Shown here: positions 45,811 through 54,783 of the stretch, one piece after another
Numbering within the stretch: the stretch's first letter is position 1
Layout of the letters: each line of letters starts with the position of its first letter
NCBI RefSeq assembly: GCF_005796205.1
Contig: NZ_VAHN01000014.1
Location: 27,799-91,798, forward strand
DNA from: Pseudarthrobacter sp. NamE2
GTDB lineage: Bacteria > Actinomycetota > Actinomycetes > Actinomycetales > Micrococcaceae
Length of the DNA stretch: 64,000 nucleotides
Direction of reading: 5' to 3'
The notes under the pieces: model-generated
Seen by the model: only the letters and a program-made list of their open reading frames with translations
Told to the model about the DNA's origin: nothing
The model's database searches: none
Made by a program: the position numbers and the translations under genes

Positions 45811-48800
45811 GTGACTTCCAGCAATGATTCGTTTGTCCACCTGCACACCCACACCGAATATTCCATGCTGGATGGAGCGGCGCGCCTGGGGGAACTGTTC
45901 GACGAAACCGAGCGCCTGGGCATGCCCGCACTCGCAACCACCGACCACGGCTACCTGTTCGGCGCCTTCGATTTTTGGCAGAAGGCCAAGGCCAAGGGCA
46001 TCAAGCCCATCATCGGCGTCGAAGCCTATGTGACGCCCGGCACCGCACGCACGGACAAGGAGCGCGTCCGCTGGGGCGACGAGTCCCAGCGCAAGGACGA
46101 CGTTTCCGGCGGCGGCTCGTATACCCACATGACGCTCCTGAGCTACAACAACACGGGCATGCGTAACCTGTTCCGGGCATCGTCCATCGCGTCGCTCGAT
46201 TCGGTGTTCGGCAAATGGCCCCGGCTGGACCGGGAACTGCTCAACACCTACTCCGAGGGCCTCATCGCCACCACGGGCTGCCCGTCCGGTGAAGTGCAGA
46301 CCAGGCTGCGGCTGGGCCAGTACCGCGAAGCCCTCGAAGCCGCAGCGGAGTTTCGCGACATCTTCGGTGCGGAAAACTACTTCTGCGAACTGATGGACCA
46401 TGGCCTGGACATCGAACGCCGCGTGACGGGGGACCTGCTGCGCCTCGCCAAGGAACTGAACCTTCCTTTGGTGGCCACCAACGACCTCCACTACACCCAC
46501 GAACACGACGCCAAGGCGCACGAGGCACTGCTGGCCATCCAGTCCGGATCCACCCTGCTGGAGCCCACCTACGACAATGGCGGGTCCCGGTTCGCCTTCT
46601 CCGGCAGCGGCTACTACCTGAAGTCCCCGCGCGAGATGCGCGAGTTGTTCCGCGACCACCCCGAAGCCTGCGACAACACGCTGCTCATCGCCGAGCGCTG
46701 CGAGGTGTCCTTCAACACGGACGCCAACTACATGCCCCGGTTCCCCTGCCCGCCGGGCGAGGACGAAACCTCCTGGCTGGTCAAGGAAGTGGACAAGGGC
46801 CTCCACTACCGGTACCCCGGAGGCATCCCGGACGAGGTCCGCAAGCAGGCGGACTACGAACTGGAAGTCATCACCTCGATGGGGTTCCCGGGCTACTTCC
46901 TGGTGGTTGCCGACTTCATCAACTGGGCCAAGAACAACGGCATCCGCGTGGGCCCGGGCCGTGGTTCGGGTGCAGGCTCCATGGTGGCCTACGCCATGCG
47001 CATCACCGACCTCGATCCGCTGCGCCACGGCCTGATCTTCGAACGCTTCCTCAACCCGGACCGCGTCTCCATGCCCGACTTCGACGTCGACTTTGACGAC
47101 CGCCGCCGCTCCGAGGTCATCGACTACGTGACCAAGAAGTACGGCGACGAGCGCGTGGCCATGATTGTCACCTACGGCACCATCAAGACCAAGCAGGCGC
47201 TCAAGGACTCCTCCCGCGTGCTCGGGTATCCGTTCAGCATGGGCGAGCAGCTCACCAAGGCACTGCCACCGGCCGTCATGGCCAAGGACATCCCGCTGGC
47301 CGACATCCAGAACCCGGAAGCCAAGCGCTACAGCGAGGCCGGGGACTTCCGGCAGCTGATCAGCACGGACCCGGAAGCGGCCAAGGTGTTCGAAACCGCC
47401 CTGGGCATCGAGGGGCTGAAGCGCCAGTGGGGTGTTCACGCCGCCGGCGTAATCATGTCCTCGGACCCCATCATCGACGTCATTCCGATCATGCGCCGCT
47501 TCCAGGACGGCCAGGTCATCACGCAGTTCGACTACCCGACGTCCGAGGGCCTCGGCCTGATCAAGATGGACTTCCTGGGCCTGCGGAACCTGACGATCAT
47601 TTCCGACGCCCTCGAGAACATCAAGATGAACCGCGGCATCGACCTGGACCTCGAGAAGCTGGAGCTCGACGACGCCGAGTCCTACGAGCTCCTGGCCCGG
47701 GGCGACACGCTCGGCGTCTTCCAGCTCGACGGCGGGCCCATGCGGTCCCTGCTGAAGCTGATGAAGCCGGACAACTTCGAAGACATTTCGGCCGTCCTGG
47801 CGCTGTACCGGCCGGGTCCCATGGGCGCCAACGCGCACACCGACTACGCGCTGCGCAAGAACGGCGTCCAGGAAGTCATCCCCATCCACCCCGAACTGGA
47901 GGAACCCCTCAAGGAAATCCTCGGCGGGACGTTCGGCCTGATCGTCTACCAGGAACAGGTTATGGCCGTGGCGCAGAAGCTCGCCGGCTACTCGCTTGGC
48001 CAGGCAGACATCCTCCGCCGTGCCATGGGCAAGAAGAAGAAGTCCGAACTCGACAAGCAGTTTGCGGGCTTCTCGCAGGGCATGCAGGACAACGGCTACT
48101 CGATGGAAGCCGTCAAGACCCTGTGGGACATCCTGCTGCCGTTCTCCGACTACGCCTTCAACAAGGCGCACTCCGCGGCCTATGGCGTGATTTCCTACTG
48201 GACGGCCTACCTGAAGGCCCACTACGCACCGGAGTACATGGCAGCGCTGCTCACCTCGGTGGGCGACGACAAGGACAAGTCCGCCATCTACCTGAACGAG
48301 TGCCGGCGCATGGGCATCACCGTGCTGCCGCCGGACGTCAACGAGTCGGCCCTCAACTTCACCCCTGTGGGCAACGACATCCGATTCGGCATGGGCGCCA
48401 TCCGCAACGTGGGCGTCAACGCGGTGGAAGCCATGGTGGCGGCCCGTGAAAGCCAGGGCGCCTTCACCTCCTTCAAGGACTACCTGATGAAGGTCCCGGC
48501 GGTGGTCTGCAACAAGCGCACCATCGAATCCCTGATCAAGGCCGGCGCCTTCGACTCGCTCGGGCACAACCGTCGGGCCCTTGCCATGGTGCACGAGGAA
48601 GCCATCGACTCCGTCATCACGCTGAAGCGGAACGAGGCTATCGGCCAGTTCGACCTCTTCGCCGGCATTGAAGAGACCGAGTCGGAGTCCTCGCTGAGCA
48701 TCGAGATCCCCGACCTGCCGGAGTGGGAGAAGAAAGACAAGCTGTCCTTCGAGCGCGACATGCTGGGCTTGTACGTGTCCGACCACCCGCTGCAGGGCCT

Positions 48801-49368
48801 TGAAGGGGTCCTGAGCCAGCACGCAGAAATGAGCATCACGTCGGTGTTGGGCGAGGACGGGCCGCAGGACGGCGCCATCATCACCATTGCAGGCATGATC
48901 ACGTCGCTGAGCCGGCGCATCGCCAAGGCCAGCGGCAATGCCTACGCCCGGGCCGAAGTGGAGGACCTGGGCGGCTCGATGGAAGTCATGTTTTTCGGGC
49001 AGGTGTACGGCCCCATCGCCTCTGTGCTCGCCGAGGACCTGATCGTGGTGGTCAAGGGCCGGTTGCAGAAGCGCGACGACGGCGCCATCACCCTGAACTG
49101 CATGGAGCTTTCGGTCCCTGACCTCAGTGAAGGGATGAACGGGCCGCTGGTGATCACCATGCCCACGCACAAGGCCACCGAGGCCGTGGTCACGGAACTG
49201 GGCGACGTCCTGCGCACGCACCGGGGCAACTCCGAAGTGCGCCTGCACCTGCAGGGTGACACACGCACCGAGGTCATGGCGCTGCCGGTCCATTTGCGGG
49301 TGAACCCCAGCCCGTCACTCTTCGGCGACCTCAAGGTGCTGCTTGGCCCTGCCTGCCTGGACGCGTAG
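45811..49368 (+). CDS. dnaE: DNA polymerase III alpha subunit
   Basis: Main replicative polymerase, 1185 residues, full length. An N-terminal PHP domain starts at VHLHTHTEYSMLDGAARL; the metal histidines and acidic residues appear intact, so PHP proofreading is possible. The polymerase core holds PDFDVDFDDRR near residue 422. The tandem helix-hairpin-helix region is followed by an OB domain (IITIAGMITSLSRRIAKASGNAYARAEVEDLGG) and a C-terminal beta/tau-binding part. It has no ribosome site, and a -10 box sits 6 bases before the GTG. It is probably DnaE1 and not the mutasome DnaE2, given length and PHP. Confidence 0.97.
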   Translation: MTSSNDSFVHLHTHTEYSMLDGAARLGELFDETERLGMPALATTDHGYLFGAFDFWQKAKAKGIKPIIGVEAYVTPGTARTDKERVRWGDESQRKDDVSGGGSYTHMTLLSYNNTGMRNLFRASSIASLDSVFGKWPRLDRELLNTYSEGLIATTGCPSGEVQTRLRLGQYREALEAAAEFRDIFGAENYFCELMDHGLDIERRVTGDLLRLAKELNLPLVATNDLHYTHEHDAKAHEALLAIQSGSTLLEPTYDNGGSRFAFSGSGYYLKSPREMRELFRDHPEACDNTLLIAERCEVSFNTDANYMPRFPCPPGEDETSWLVKEVDKGLHYRYPGGIPDEVRKQADYELEVITSMGFPGYFLVVADFINWAKNNGIRVGPGRGSGAGSMVAYAMRITDLDPLRHGLIFERFLNPDRVSMPDFDVDFDDRRRSEVIDYVTKKYGDERVAMIVTYGTIKTKQALKDSSRVLGYPFSMGEQLTKALPPAVMAKDIPLADIQNPEAKRYSEAGDFRQLISTDPEAAKVFETALGIEGLKRQWGVHAAGVIMSSDPIIDVIPIMRRFQDGQVITQFDYPTSEGLGLIKMDFLGLRNLTIISDALENIKMNRGIDLDLEKLELDDAESYELLARGDTLGVFQLDGGPMRSLLKLMKPDNFEDISAVLALYRPGPMGANAHTDYALRKNGVQEVIPIHPELEEPLKEILGGTFGLIVYQEQVMAVAQKLAGYSLGQADILRRAMGKKKKSELDKQFAGFSQGMQDNGYSMEAVKTLWDILLPFSDYAFNKAHSAAYGVISYWTAYLKAHYAPEYMAALLTSVGDDKDKSAIYLNECRRMGITVLPPDVNESALNFTPVGNDIRFGMGAIRNVGVNAVEAMVAARESQGAFTSFKDYLMKVPAVVCNKRTIESLIKAGAFDSLGHNRRALAMVHEEAIDSVITLKRNEAIGQFDLFAGIEETESESSLSIEIPDLPEWEKKDKLSFERDMLGLYVSDHPLQGLEGVLSQHAEMSITSVLGEDGPQDGAIITIAGMITSLSRRIAKASGNAYARAEVEDLGGSMEVMFFGQVYGPIASVLAEDLIVVVKGRLQKRDDGAITLNCMELSVPDLSEGMNGPLVITMPTHKATEAVVTELGDVLRTHRGNSEVRLHLQGDTRTEVMALPVHLRVNPSPSLFGDLKVLLGPACLDA

Positions 49369-49380
49369 GCAAGGCAATAA

Positions 49381-49408
49381 CGACGGCGGGAAGCACCTCC
49401 CGCCGTCG
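49381..49408. terminator. Terminator between dnaE and flavin reductase
   Basis: CGACGGCGGGA and its complement form an 11-base-pair stem with a 6-base loop between the convergent stops. Confidence 0.75.
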
Positions 49409-49441
49409 TCCCCTGTCCAGTGGGGAAGCCTAGGAAGGCCC

Positions 49442-49942
49442 TCAGATCTCGTAATCCAGCGGCACGGGCTGGCCGTACGCTCCTCCGTGGTACAGCAGGG
49501 GCGAACCGACCCCGCCCACCTGGCCGTCCACCACCTGGACCACCACCACGGCGTTGTTTTCAAAGGACAGCCGCATCTGCACTTCGCCAATCAGCCATCC
49601 GGCCACGTCGTTCAGGATGGGCACCCCGTGCGGGCCGATTTCCCAGTGGTTGCCTTCAAAGCGGTTGCCAGGGCTGGCAAAGCGGGCCGCCAATTCCTGG
49701 TTCTCCAGGCCCAGCATGTGGACACCCAGGTACTGGGTGTTGGCCACTGCAGGCCAGGACCTGGAACTGCGCGCCATGTTGAAGGTGAACCGGGGCGGCT
49801 TGGCGGACAGGGATGCCACGGAGGTGGCCGTGAACCCGTAGGGCTCGTCCTGGTAGTTCACCGTGATGATGGCCACCCCGGCCGCATGGCGCCGGAACAT
49901 CTCCCGGAACGTCTGCTCAAAGGGTGCGCTGTTGCTGGTCAC
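49442..49942 (-). CDS. Flavin reductase family protein
   Basis: FMN-binding split-barrel protein of 166 residues. Typical motifs are FREMFRRHAAGVAIITVNYQDEPYGFTATSVASLSAKPPRFTFNMARSSRSW and GNRFEGNHW. These enzymes reduce flavin with NAD(P)H, often for a monooxygenase; no monooxygenase gene is adjacent, so the partner is unknown. GTG 49942 with AGGAG upstream is chosen; the frame is open to 50050, but that leader is not conserved and would cross the DUF2567 promoter. It is divergent from the DUF2567-like gene. Confidence 0.88.
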   Translation of the reverse strand: MTSNSAPFEQTFREMFRRHAAGVAIITVNYQDEPYGFTATSVASLSAKPPRFTFNMARSSRSWPAVANTQYLGVHMLGLENQELAARFASPGNRFEGNHWEIGPHGVPILNDVAGWLIGEVQMRLSFENNAVVVVQVVDGQVGGVGSPLLYHGGAYGQPVPLDYEI

Positions 49943-50054
49943 CGGAACTCCTGACAGGTGGTTGGATCCTTTACTCCAAGCGTATTCTCCGGCGGGTGGC
50001 GTGGCGGCACATCCAGGCGGACGGGTCTTCCGGTTGCGCTGCCTGAACATTTGT

Positions 50055-50060
50055 TAAGGT
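50055..50060 (+). promoter_or_regulatory. -10 box, leaderless start of DUF2567-like gene
   Basis: TAAGGT ends 7 bases before ATG 50068. Confidence 0.5.
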
Positions 50061-50067
50061 TTGTTGA

Positions 50068-50634
50068 ATGACGAAACTTACCCGCCGCATTCCGGCGCGG
50101 CTGCCGTGGGCGCTCCTGGTGGTTCCGGCGTTGGCCGGCGTGCCGGCGGGAATCCTGTGGTGGCTGCTTGCCCCCGGGGGACTGAACCTGATCACCAGGG
50201 ACCCTGCCCTCGCCACCGGCGGCAACCCGGCGGTATGGCTTCCGCGCGACCTGACCCTCGCCGGACTGATGCTGTTCGCCGGATGCCTGCTGGCCGTGTT
50301 CCTTGCGGGGAAAAGGCGCCCCAACCCGCAGGCCGCCCTGGTACTCGGGCTGGCCGGCGCGCTGGTGGGGAATGTGCTGGCCTGGCAGGCCGGGGTGCTG
50401 TCCGCACGCCTGTGGGGACCCGCCGTCGACTCCTCGGCAAACGCCAGCATTGCCTTCTCGCTCCGCGCATTGCCGGTACTGCTGCTTTGGCCCGCGGCCA
50501 CGGCGGTGTCCGTTTTTGTGCTGGAACTGCTGGCCCTGCTCAACAAGAAGCCCGGCGCTGACAGCCAGCCGCCGTTCCCGGGGGAGCCGGGGCCTGGTTG
50601 GGCAGCTAACAGGGGCACACACAACGCCCCGTAA
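50068..50634 (+). CDS. DUF2567-like membrane protein
   Basis: A 188-residue integral membrane protein with four predicted helices (about 13-35, 62-81, 88-110, 132-157) and a Pro/Gly-rich cytosolic tail. Sequence and position before hisD fit the actinobacterial DUF2567 group, but I cannot confirm the family without a profile search. The function is unknown. It starts at ATG 50068 with a leaderless-type -10. The stop lies 9 bases before hisD, and the hisD promoter sits inside its last codons. Confidence 0.75.
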   Translation: MTKLTRRIPARLPWALLVVPALAGVPAGILWWLLAPGGLNLITRDPALATGGNPAVWLPRDLTLAGLMLFAGCLLAVFLAGKRRPNPQAALVLGLAGALVGNVLAWQAGVLSARLWGPAVDSSANASIAFSLRALPVLLLWPAATAVSVFVLELLALLNKKPGADSQPPFPGEPGPGWAANRGTHNAP

Positions 50635-50637
50635 AAT
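50632..50637 (+). promoter_or_regulatory. -10 box, leaderless start of hisD
   Basis: TAAAAT ends 6 bases before GTG 50644, overlapping the stop codon of the preceding gene. Confidence 0.6.
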
Positions 50638-50643
50638 GGTGCG

Positions 50644-52014
50644 GTGACCATCTCATCGGAGTTCCCCGCCCCCGCAACCGCTGCCGTGAACTACCGCACC
50701 ATCGACGTCCGCGGACAAAACCTCACCCTGGCGGGCCTCCGGGCAGCCGTGCCCCGGGCCAAGGGCCAGACCGTTGCCAGCGCAGAAGAGAAGGTTTGGG
50801 AGATCATCGCCGCCGTTCGAGGGCGTGGCTTTGAGGCACTCTCGGAACTTGCGCTGCGGTTCGACGGCGTGGCACAGGAACACCCGCGGGTTCCCCGGGA
50901 GGTGCTGGAGTCTGCACTGGAGCAGTTGGATCCGGCCGTCCGCCACGCGCTCGAGGAATCCATCAGCCGGGCGCGCCGGTTCGCTGACGGGCAGCGTCCG
51001 CGCAACGTCGATGTAGAGCTTGGCGACGGCGCCGTGGTGAGCCAGAACTGGGTCCCGGTGGCGCGGGTTGGCCTCTACGTTCCCGGCGGCCTGGCCGTGT
51101 ATCCGTCCTCGGTGGTCATGAACGTGGTTCCCGCCCTCGCAGCAGGGGTGGAGTCCATCGCGCTTGCCTCCCCGCCGCAGAAGGAGTTCGGCGGACTGCC
51201 CCACCCCACCATCCTTGCCGCGGCCGAACTGCTGGGCATCAGCGAGGTCTACGCGATCGGCGGGGCGCAGGCCATCGCCGCATTCGCCTACGGCGTTCCC
51301 GGAACCTCCGCCTACCCCGCGCTGGAACCCGTGGACGTGGTGACAGGGCCGGGCAACATCTTTGTTGCCACGGCCAAGCGCCTGGTGAAGGGCGTTGTGG
51401 GCATCGACTCCGAGGCCGGGACCACCGAAATCGCAATTCTCGCCGATGCCACCGCGCAGCCCGCCCTGGTGGCTGCCGACCTGATCAGCCAGGCGGAACA
51501 CGATCCGCAGGCTGCCTCTGTGCTCATCACTGATTCGGAGGACCTGGCCGCCGCGGTCCGTGCCGAGCTTGAACGGCAGGCGGCCGCCACGAAGCACTCT
51601 GCCCGGGTCCGCGAAGCGCTGTCCGGGCCCCAGTCCGGCGTCGTGCTGGTGGAGGATTTGGACCAGGGCATCGCCGCCTGTGACGCCTACGCCGCGGAGC
51701 ACTTGGAGATCATGACCCGGGACGCCGCAGCCGTGGCCGCCCGCATCCGGAACGCCGGCGCCATCTTCGTGGGGGACTACAGCCCCGTCAGCCTCGGCGA
51801 CTACTGCGCAGGCTCCAACCACGTCCTGCCCACCAGCGGCACCGCAGCATTTTCCTCGGGTCTCAATGTGACCACCTTCCTGCGCGCCATCCAGGTGGTC
51901 AACTACAGCAAGGCGGCGCTTGAGGAAGTCAGCAGCCACATCGTGAATCTCTCCCGGGCCGAGGACCTCCCTGCGCACGGCGATGCGGTGACGGTCCGGT
52001 TCGCCGGATCCTAG
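50644..52014 (+). CDS. hisD: Histidinol dehydrogenase
   Basis: Last enzyme of histidine synthesis, oxidising L-histidinol to L-histidine with two NAD+, 456 residues. Signatures: [39 protein letters not shown] segment, [48 protein letters not shown] and the zinc-site AEHLEI. GTG 50644 has a -10 hexamer 6 bases upstream. The remaining his genes are not in the window, so hisD is either alone or at the start of a separated set. Confidence 0.97.
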   Translation: MTISSEFPAPATAAVNYRTIDVRGQNLTLAGLRAAVPRAKGQTVASAEEKVWEIIAAVRGRGFEALSELALRFDGVAQEHPRVPREVLESALEQLDPAVRHALEESISRARRFADGQRPRNVDVELGDGAVVSQNWVPVARVGLYVPGGLAVYPSSVVMNVVPALAAGVESIALASPPQKEFGGLPHPTILAAAELLGISEVYAIGGAQAIAAFAYGVPGTSAYPALEPVDVVTGPGNIFVATAKRLVKGVVGIDSEAGTTEIAILADATAQPALVAADLISQAEHDPQAASVLITDSEDLAAAVRAELERQAAATKHSARVREALSGPQSGVVLVEDLDQGIAACDAYAAEHLEIMTRDAAAVAARIRNAGAIFVGDYSPVSLGDYCAGSNHVLPTSGTAAFSSGLNVTTFLRAIQVVNYSKAALEEVSSHIVNLSRAEDLPAHGDAVTVRFAGS

Positions 52015-52016
52015 CT

Positions 52017-52061
52017 ACTACATCCACTAATTACAGGCTTGTTATTAGCCCAGATGTAGCC
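52017..52061. promoter_or_regulatory. Pair of NrdR-like boxes
   Basis: CTACATC (52018-52024) and inverted GATGTAG (52053-52059) are about three helical turns apart, each within a larger ACTACATC- or CTACATCTGG-type half. Nested CTAAT/ATTAG lies inside. Paired NrdR boxes with this spacing precede NrdR-controlled genes. Confidence 0.55.
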
Positions 52062-52068
52062 GTAAACT
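52039..52068 (+). promoter_or_regulatory. Probable nrdR promoter
   Basis: TTGTTA (52039-52044) and TAAACT (52063-52068) are spaced by 18 bases. The second NrdR-like box lies between them. Confidence 0.5.
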
Positions 52069-52144
52069 GGTAGACGCCATAGCGCGCTGGTGTTCGCGCG
52101 CCCAGAGGGAGTCCCGGCAGCGGGGCATGCGAGAGAGGGACGCA

Positions 52145-52651
52145 ATGTACTGTCCGTTCTGCCGCAATCCTGATTCCCGGGTGGTGGACAGCCGCATGGC
52201 TGACGACGGCTCCTCCATCCGGCGCCGCCGGCAGTGCCCGGAGTGCGGCCGCCGGTTCACCACGGTTGAGACCACCAGCCTCACCGTCATCAAACGCTCG
52301 GGCGTTGGCGAGCCTTTCAGCCGTGCCAAAGTGATCAACGGGGTCCGCAAGGCCTGCCAGGGACGGCCCGTCAGCGAGGATGACCTCGCGCTGCTCGCAC
52401 AGGAAGTCGAGGAGCAGATCCGGGCTTCTGGTGCTGCCGAAATCGATGCCCACGAGGTGGGGCTCGTTATCCTCGGACCCCTCCAGAAGCTGGACAAGGT
52501 GGCGTACCTGCGCTTCGCCAGCGTCTACCAGGCCTTCGAATCGCTGGAGGACTTCGAAACCGCCATCGCCCTGCTGCGCCATGAAGCCGAGGAAGACTCC
52601 AAGGGCACGGCAGCCAGGAACGCCAAGGGCGCCGAGAAGACACCCCTGTAA
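52145..52651 (+). CDS. nrdR: Transcriptional regulator NrdR
   Basis: Nucleotide-sensing repressor of ribonucleotide reductase genes, 168 residues. A zinc ribbon has Cys3, Cys6, Cys31 and Cys34, followed by an ATP-cone domain ([27 protein letters not shown]) which binds ATP or dATP. ATG 52145 follows GAGAGGGA and gives the canonical MYCPFC start; the longer frame to 52127 is rejected. Paired NrdR-like boxes in its own promoter indicate autoregulation. No nrd structural gene is present here. It is closed by a 13-base-pair terminator. Confidence 0.97.
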   Translation: MYCPFCRNPDSRVVDSRMADDGSSIRRRRQCPECGRRFTTVETTSLTVIKRSGVGEPFSRAKVINGVRKACQGRPVSEDDLALLAQEVEEQIRASGAAEIDAHEVGLVILGPLQKLDKVAYLRFASVYQAFESLEDFETAIALLRHEAEEDSKGTAARNAKGAEKTPL

Positions 52652-52706
52652 CCTCCGGTGGCGGCAGCGGAGGGGAAGCCGCAACTGCCACCGGCGCATC
52701 AATGCA

Positions 52707-52737
52707 GAACGCCCCGTCCGGCCAGGACGGGGCGTTC
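52707..52737. terminator. Bidirectional terminator between nrdR and ppgK
   Basis: GAACGCCCCGTCC and its exact complement form 13-base-pair arms with loop GGCCA between convergent genes. Confidence 0.85.
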
Positions 52738-52749
52738 AGCGTTGCCGGC

Positions 52750-53553
52750 CTACTTTGCCAGCTTGTGCTTCAGGGCGATCTCGATGGCCGCGCCCACGAT
52801 GCCGGCCTCGTTGCGGAGGACTGCCGGCACAATCGGGGTCCGCAGCTTCAGCTTGGGCAGGTACTCGTCGGCACGCTTGGAGATGCCGCCGCCCACAATG
52901 AACAGTTCCGGGGAGAACAGGAACTCCACGTGCGAGAAGTAGCGCTGCAGGAGCACGCTGTATTCGTCCCAGGTCAGGCCGTCCCGTTCGCGGGCCACCG
53001 CCGAAGCCTTGGTTTCGGCGTCGAAGCCGTCGATCTCAAGGTGCCCGAGTTCTGCGTTCGGGACGAGCTTTCCGTCGAAGATGAAGGCCGAGCCAATGCC
53101 CGTGCCCAGGGTAATCACCAGGACCGTGCCGCCAACGCCGGCACCGGCGCCGTAGCGGGCTTCGGCAAGACCGGCGGCATCGGCGTCGTTGATGACTTCC
53201 ACCGGCCGGTTGAGCCGGGCCGTCAGCATCGCATCGATGTCAGTGTTAAGCCAGGCCTTGTCCACGTTGGCGGCTGAGTGCACCACGCCGTGCTGGATGA
53301 TGCCCGGGAAGGTGACACCCACGGGGGAATCCGGGGCGGGCGCTTCCGGGCGGGCCGAGAGTTCGGCCACCACCAGTGCCACTGCTTCCGTCACGGCCTC
53401 CGGCGTTGCGGGCTGCGGCGTGGGAACCCGGAACCGTTCGCCCAGGAGTTTGCCCTTCTTGAGGTCAACTATGCCGCCCTTGATTCCCGTACCTCCGATG
53501 TCGATGCCGATCAGCGGGGCTTTCTTCTGCGGTTTTTCGTCCTTTTTGGCCAA
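52750..53553 (-). CDS. ppgK: Polyphosphate glucokinase
   Basis: ROK-fold glucose kinase using polyphosphate and often ATP, 267 residues from TTG 53553. Phosphate 1 motif LIGIDIGGTGIKGG, glucose/catalytic region NDADAAGLAEARYGAG and LVITLGTGIGSAF are present. The segment DEYSVLLQRYFSHVEFLFSPELFIVGGGISK is the mark of actinobacterial PPGK. It lacks the CxCGxxGCxE zinc motif of the other sugar kinase in the window. TTG 53553 gives a normal family length; the upstream open frame runs into the map gene. The start is the least certain part. Confidence 0.9.
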   Translation of the reverse strand: MAKKDEKPQKKAPLIGIDIGGTGIKGGIVDLKKGKLLGERFRVPTPQPATPEAVTEAVALVVAELSARPEAPAPDSPVGVTFPGIIQHGVVHSAANVDKAWLNTDIDAMLTARLNRPVEVINDADAAGLAEARYGAGAGVGGTVLVITLGTGIGSAFIFDGKLVPNAELGHLEIDGFDAETKASAVARERDGLTWDEYSVLLQRYFSHVEFLFSPELFIVGGGISKRADEYLPKLKLRTPIVPAVLRNEAGIVGAAIEIALKHKLAK

Positions 53554-53588
53554 AATGCGTTTCCGTTCGTGGCAGTGCGGGCAGGGAA

Positions 53589-53616
53589 GGGCGGCCGGTG
53601 GCCGCCCCGAAAGGGG
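53589..53616 (-). terminator. Hairpins between map and ppgK
   Basis: GGGCGGCC and its complement (8 base pairs, loop GGT) overlap a second hairpin CCCC-GAAA-GGGG. The two are mutually exclusive; either may end map transcripts. Confidence 0.4.
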
Positions 53617-53675
53617 TGCCCGGCGGGAAGCCGGACGTTTGGGGTGCAGGAGGTTGGAGCGTTGCGCTTTGCCCG

Positions 53676-54554
53676 TCAGGGCAGGGTGAGGATCTCGGCT
53701 CCGGATTCGGTGACCAGCAGAGTGTGCTCGAACTGGGCGGTGCGCTTGCGGTCCTTGGTTACCACGGTCCAGTCGTCGGCCCACATGTCCCACTCCACCG
53801 TGCCCAGCGTGAGCATCGGCTCGATGGTGAACACCATGCCGCTTTCGATCACCGTGCTGTAGGCCGGGGCGGCATCGTAATGCGGGATGATCAGCCCGGT
53901 GTGGAACGCCTCGCCGACGCCATGCCCCGTGAAGTCCCGGACCACGCCGTAGCCGAACCGCTTGGCGTAGGACTGGATGGCACGGCCGATGACATTGATT
54001 TCACGGCCGGGTGCCACCGCCTTGATGGCCCGGTTCAGCGACTCCTGCGTCCGCTCCACCAGCAGGCGGGACTCTTCATCCACGTCGCCCACCATAAAGG
54101 TGTAGTTGGTGTCGCCGTGGACACCGTTGATGTAGGCCGTGATGTCGATGTTGATGATGTCGCCGTCCTGCACCAGCGTGCTGTCCGGGATGCCGTGGCA
54201 AATGACCTCGTTCAACGAGGAGCACAACGACTTCGGGAAGCCCCGGTAGCCAAGCGTGGACGGGTAGGCGTTATGGTCCAGCAGGAATTCGTGGCCTACC
54301 TTGTCCAGCTGGTCCGTGGTGACGCCGGGCTGGATGTGCTTGCCCACCTCCACGATGGCCTGGGCCGCGATCTTTCCGGCAATGCGGATCTTCTCGATGG
54401 TCTCGGCGGACTTCACTTCCGAACCCGTGAATTTTGCGGGAGCGGGCTTCCCCACATACTCCGGGCGGGGGATGGACGCCGGGACTGGACGCTGCGGACT
54501 TACGGTACCGGGGGTGAGGGTGCCGATGGGTGCAGTGGAGGCAAGGGAAGGCAT
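53676..54554 (-). CDS. map: Methionine aminopeptidase, type I
   Basis: Dinuclear metalloprotease removing N-terminal Met, 292 residues. An N-terminal extension of about 40 residues contains a proline-rich linker ([15 protein letters not shown]), as in actinobacterial MetAP1c proteins. The catalytic domain shows [35 protein letters not shown] (metal aspartates), [11 protein letters not shown] (metal His) and MVFTIEPM plus AQFEHTLLV (metal glutamates). ATG 54554 has TATGAT 6 bases upstream, a leaderless signal. It is divergent from the SPOR-like small gene, with a 39-base gap. Confidence 0.95.
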   Translation of the reverse strand: MPSLASTAPIGTLTPGTVSPQRPVPASIPRPEYVGKPAPAKFTGSEVKSAETIEKIRIAGKIAAQAIVEVGKHIQPGVTTDQLDKVGHEFLLDHNAYPSTLGYRGFPKSLCSSLNEVICHGIPDSTLVQDGDIINIDITAYINGVHGDTNYTFMVGDVDEESRLLVERTQESLNRAIKAVAPGREINVIGRAIQSYAKRFGYGVVRDFTGHGVGEAFHTGLIIPHYDAAPAYSTVIESGMVFTIEPMLTLGTVEWDMWADDWTVVTKDRKRTAQFEHTLLVTESGAEILTLP

Positions 54555-54560
54555 AGATTG

Positions 54561-54566
54561 ATCATA
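54561..54566 (-). promoter_or_regulatory. -10 box, leaderless start of map
   Basis: On the minus strand TATGAT ends 6 bases before ATG 54554; it is the best -10 match among the leaderless set. Confidence 0.65.
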
Positions 54567-54593
54567 TAAGGCACCGCAGAACGGGGAGCAACG

Positions 54594-54758
54594 ATGACTG
54601 AGTACTGGTACAACATCAAGACCCACGAGGTGGAAGAGGACCGGCTCTCCGACTGGAGCCAGCTGATCGGGCCCTACCAGAGCCGGGAAGAGGCCGAACA
54701 CGCCCTCGAAAAGGTCCGGGCGCGGAATGAGGCCTGGGAAAAGGACGACGACGACTGA
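54594..54758 (+). CDS. Small SPOR-like protein (54 residues)
   Basis: Short gene with a good GGGGAG ribosome site before ATG 54594. The product begins [17 protein letters not shown] and contains [28 protein letters not shown], resembling the second half of a SPOR domain (G-P-Y/F-x-S-x-x-E-A), then ends in four aspartates. It has no signal or membrane segment, so it should be cytosolic, unlike wall-binding SPOR proteins. Strong codon third-position GC supports coding. It is divergent from map and convergent with panB. The function is unknown. Confidence 0.78.
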   Translation: MTEYWYNIKTHEVEEDRLSDWSQLIGPYQSREEAEHALEKVRARNEAWEKDDDD

Positions 54759-54783
54759 GGGCTGGGTGCCTTCACCGCCATTT

